DNA of 64,000 bases from Aquisalimonas sp. 2447 (GTDB lineage: Bacteria; Pseudomonadota; Gammaproteobacteria; Nitrococcales; Aquisalimonadaceae): positions 2,076,501 through 2,140,500 of the forward strand of contig NZ_CP050695.1 of the NCBI RefSeq assembly GCF_012044895.1, written 5' to 3'. Made by a program: the position numbers and the translations under genes. This document shows, in pieces, positions 63,807-64,000 of this stretch; position 1 is the stretch's first letter; every line of letters starts with the position of its first letter. The notes beneath the pieces are model-generated. The model worked only from the letters and a program-made list of their open reading frames with translations, was not told the origin of the DNA and made no database searches.

Positions 63807-64000
63807 AAATGCCAGCGGGCGGTGACGCCGCCCTCGTGCAACAGATCGTCCGGAACGCTCCAGTACTGGGTCTGGGCGTCCGCCAGCAGGTCCAGTCTCT
63901 CAGTGAGCCGCAGACCAAGGCCGAAGCCGAAGACCAGGCGCCCCTGGGTCCGGCTGCGCACGTCGTTATCCAGGTGCCTGACCACCCCGCCCAGGCGCAC
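63803..64000 (-). CDS. C-terminal end of an outer-membrane beta-barrel protein (partial)
   Basis: Only the last 65 codons are inside the window; the 5' part lies beyond the right edge. Alternating hydrophobic strands (RLVFGFGLGLRLTERLDLLADAQ is longer than needed; the key pattern is GFGLGLRL) and a terminal GVTARWHF ending in aromatic Phe fit the final strands and BAM recognition signal of an outer-membrane barrel. The protein's identity cannot be determined. Confidence 0.65.
   Translation of the reverse strand: MRLGGVVRHLDNDVRSRTQGRLVFGFGLGLRLTERLDLLADAQTQYWSVPDDLLHEGGVTARWHF

Overview
This 64-kb window is GC-rich, densely packed chromosomal DNA from a gammaproteobacterium. Several gene orders known from Pseudomonas and Escherichia are present: uvrY-uvrC-pgsA-tRNA(Gly-Cys-Leu), yceD-rpmF-plsX-fabHDG-acpP-fabF-pabC-mltG-tmk-holB-pilZ-tatD, rluC next to rne, and comEC-exbBD-lpxK-kdsB. 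The base composition and single-copy housekeeping content suggest an Ectothiorhodospiraceae-type (Chromatiales) halophile or alkaliphile. That placement is an inference, because the window holds no rRNA or other taxonomic marker. No prophage, insertion sequence or CRISPR array is visible.

Layout. 0.2-9.1 kb: cysM, a PolB-type exonuclease and rlmD in one operon, then nudF, two small uncharacterised genes, purB and fumC (divergent), and a RibD-C-type reductase; two dispersed palindromic repeats lie here. 9.3-15.6 kb: a GacA/UvrY response regulator, a family-5 uracil-DNA glycosylase, uvrC and pgsA, then tRNA-Gly, tRNA-Cys and tRNA-Leu, a methyltransferase and pyk. 15.6-22.4 kb: a branched-chain-amino-acid-type ABC transporter (livG-livF-livH-livM) with its binding protein convergent to it, then an SNF-family symporter and a DUF192 protein.

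22.5-29.3 kb: a branched-chain 2-oxoacid dehydrogenase operon (E1alpha, E1beta, E2) whose last gene, 21 bp after E2, encodes a Hanks-type protein kinase with a large unassigned C-terminal region; a class V aminotransferase is divergent. This kinase-dehydrogenase pairing is the most interesting item in the window. 29.4-43.1 kb, almost all on the minus strand: rluC, sppA, yceD, rpmF, plsX, the fab genes, acpP, pabC, mltG, tmk, holB, pilZ and tatD, with maf on the plus strand. 43.1-46.7 kb: rne with a long leader.

46.8-55.9 kb: a cell-envelope cluster (low-molecular-weight phosphatase, kdsB, lpxK, exbD, exbB, comEC, a DUF2062 protein, lolD, one lolC/E-type permease, sfsA). 56.0-64.0 kb: agmatine deiminase and N-carbamoylputrescine amidase (agmatine to putrescine), a divergent DAHP synthase, mfd, a CsiV-like protein, and the 3' end of an outer-membrane protein at the right edge.

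Functionally the window combines lipid synthesis (plsX, fab, pgsA, lpxK, kdsB), DNA repair (uvrC, UDG, mfd), RNA processing (rne, rluC, rlmD) and branched-chain amino acid uptake and catabolism. Many neighbouring genes overlap by 1-8 bp, so translational coupling is expected throughout. All calls were made by reading the sequence; no database search was run.
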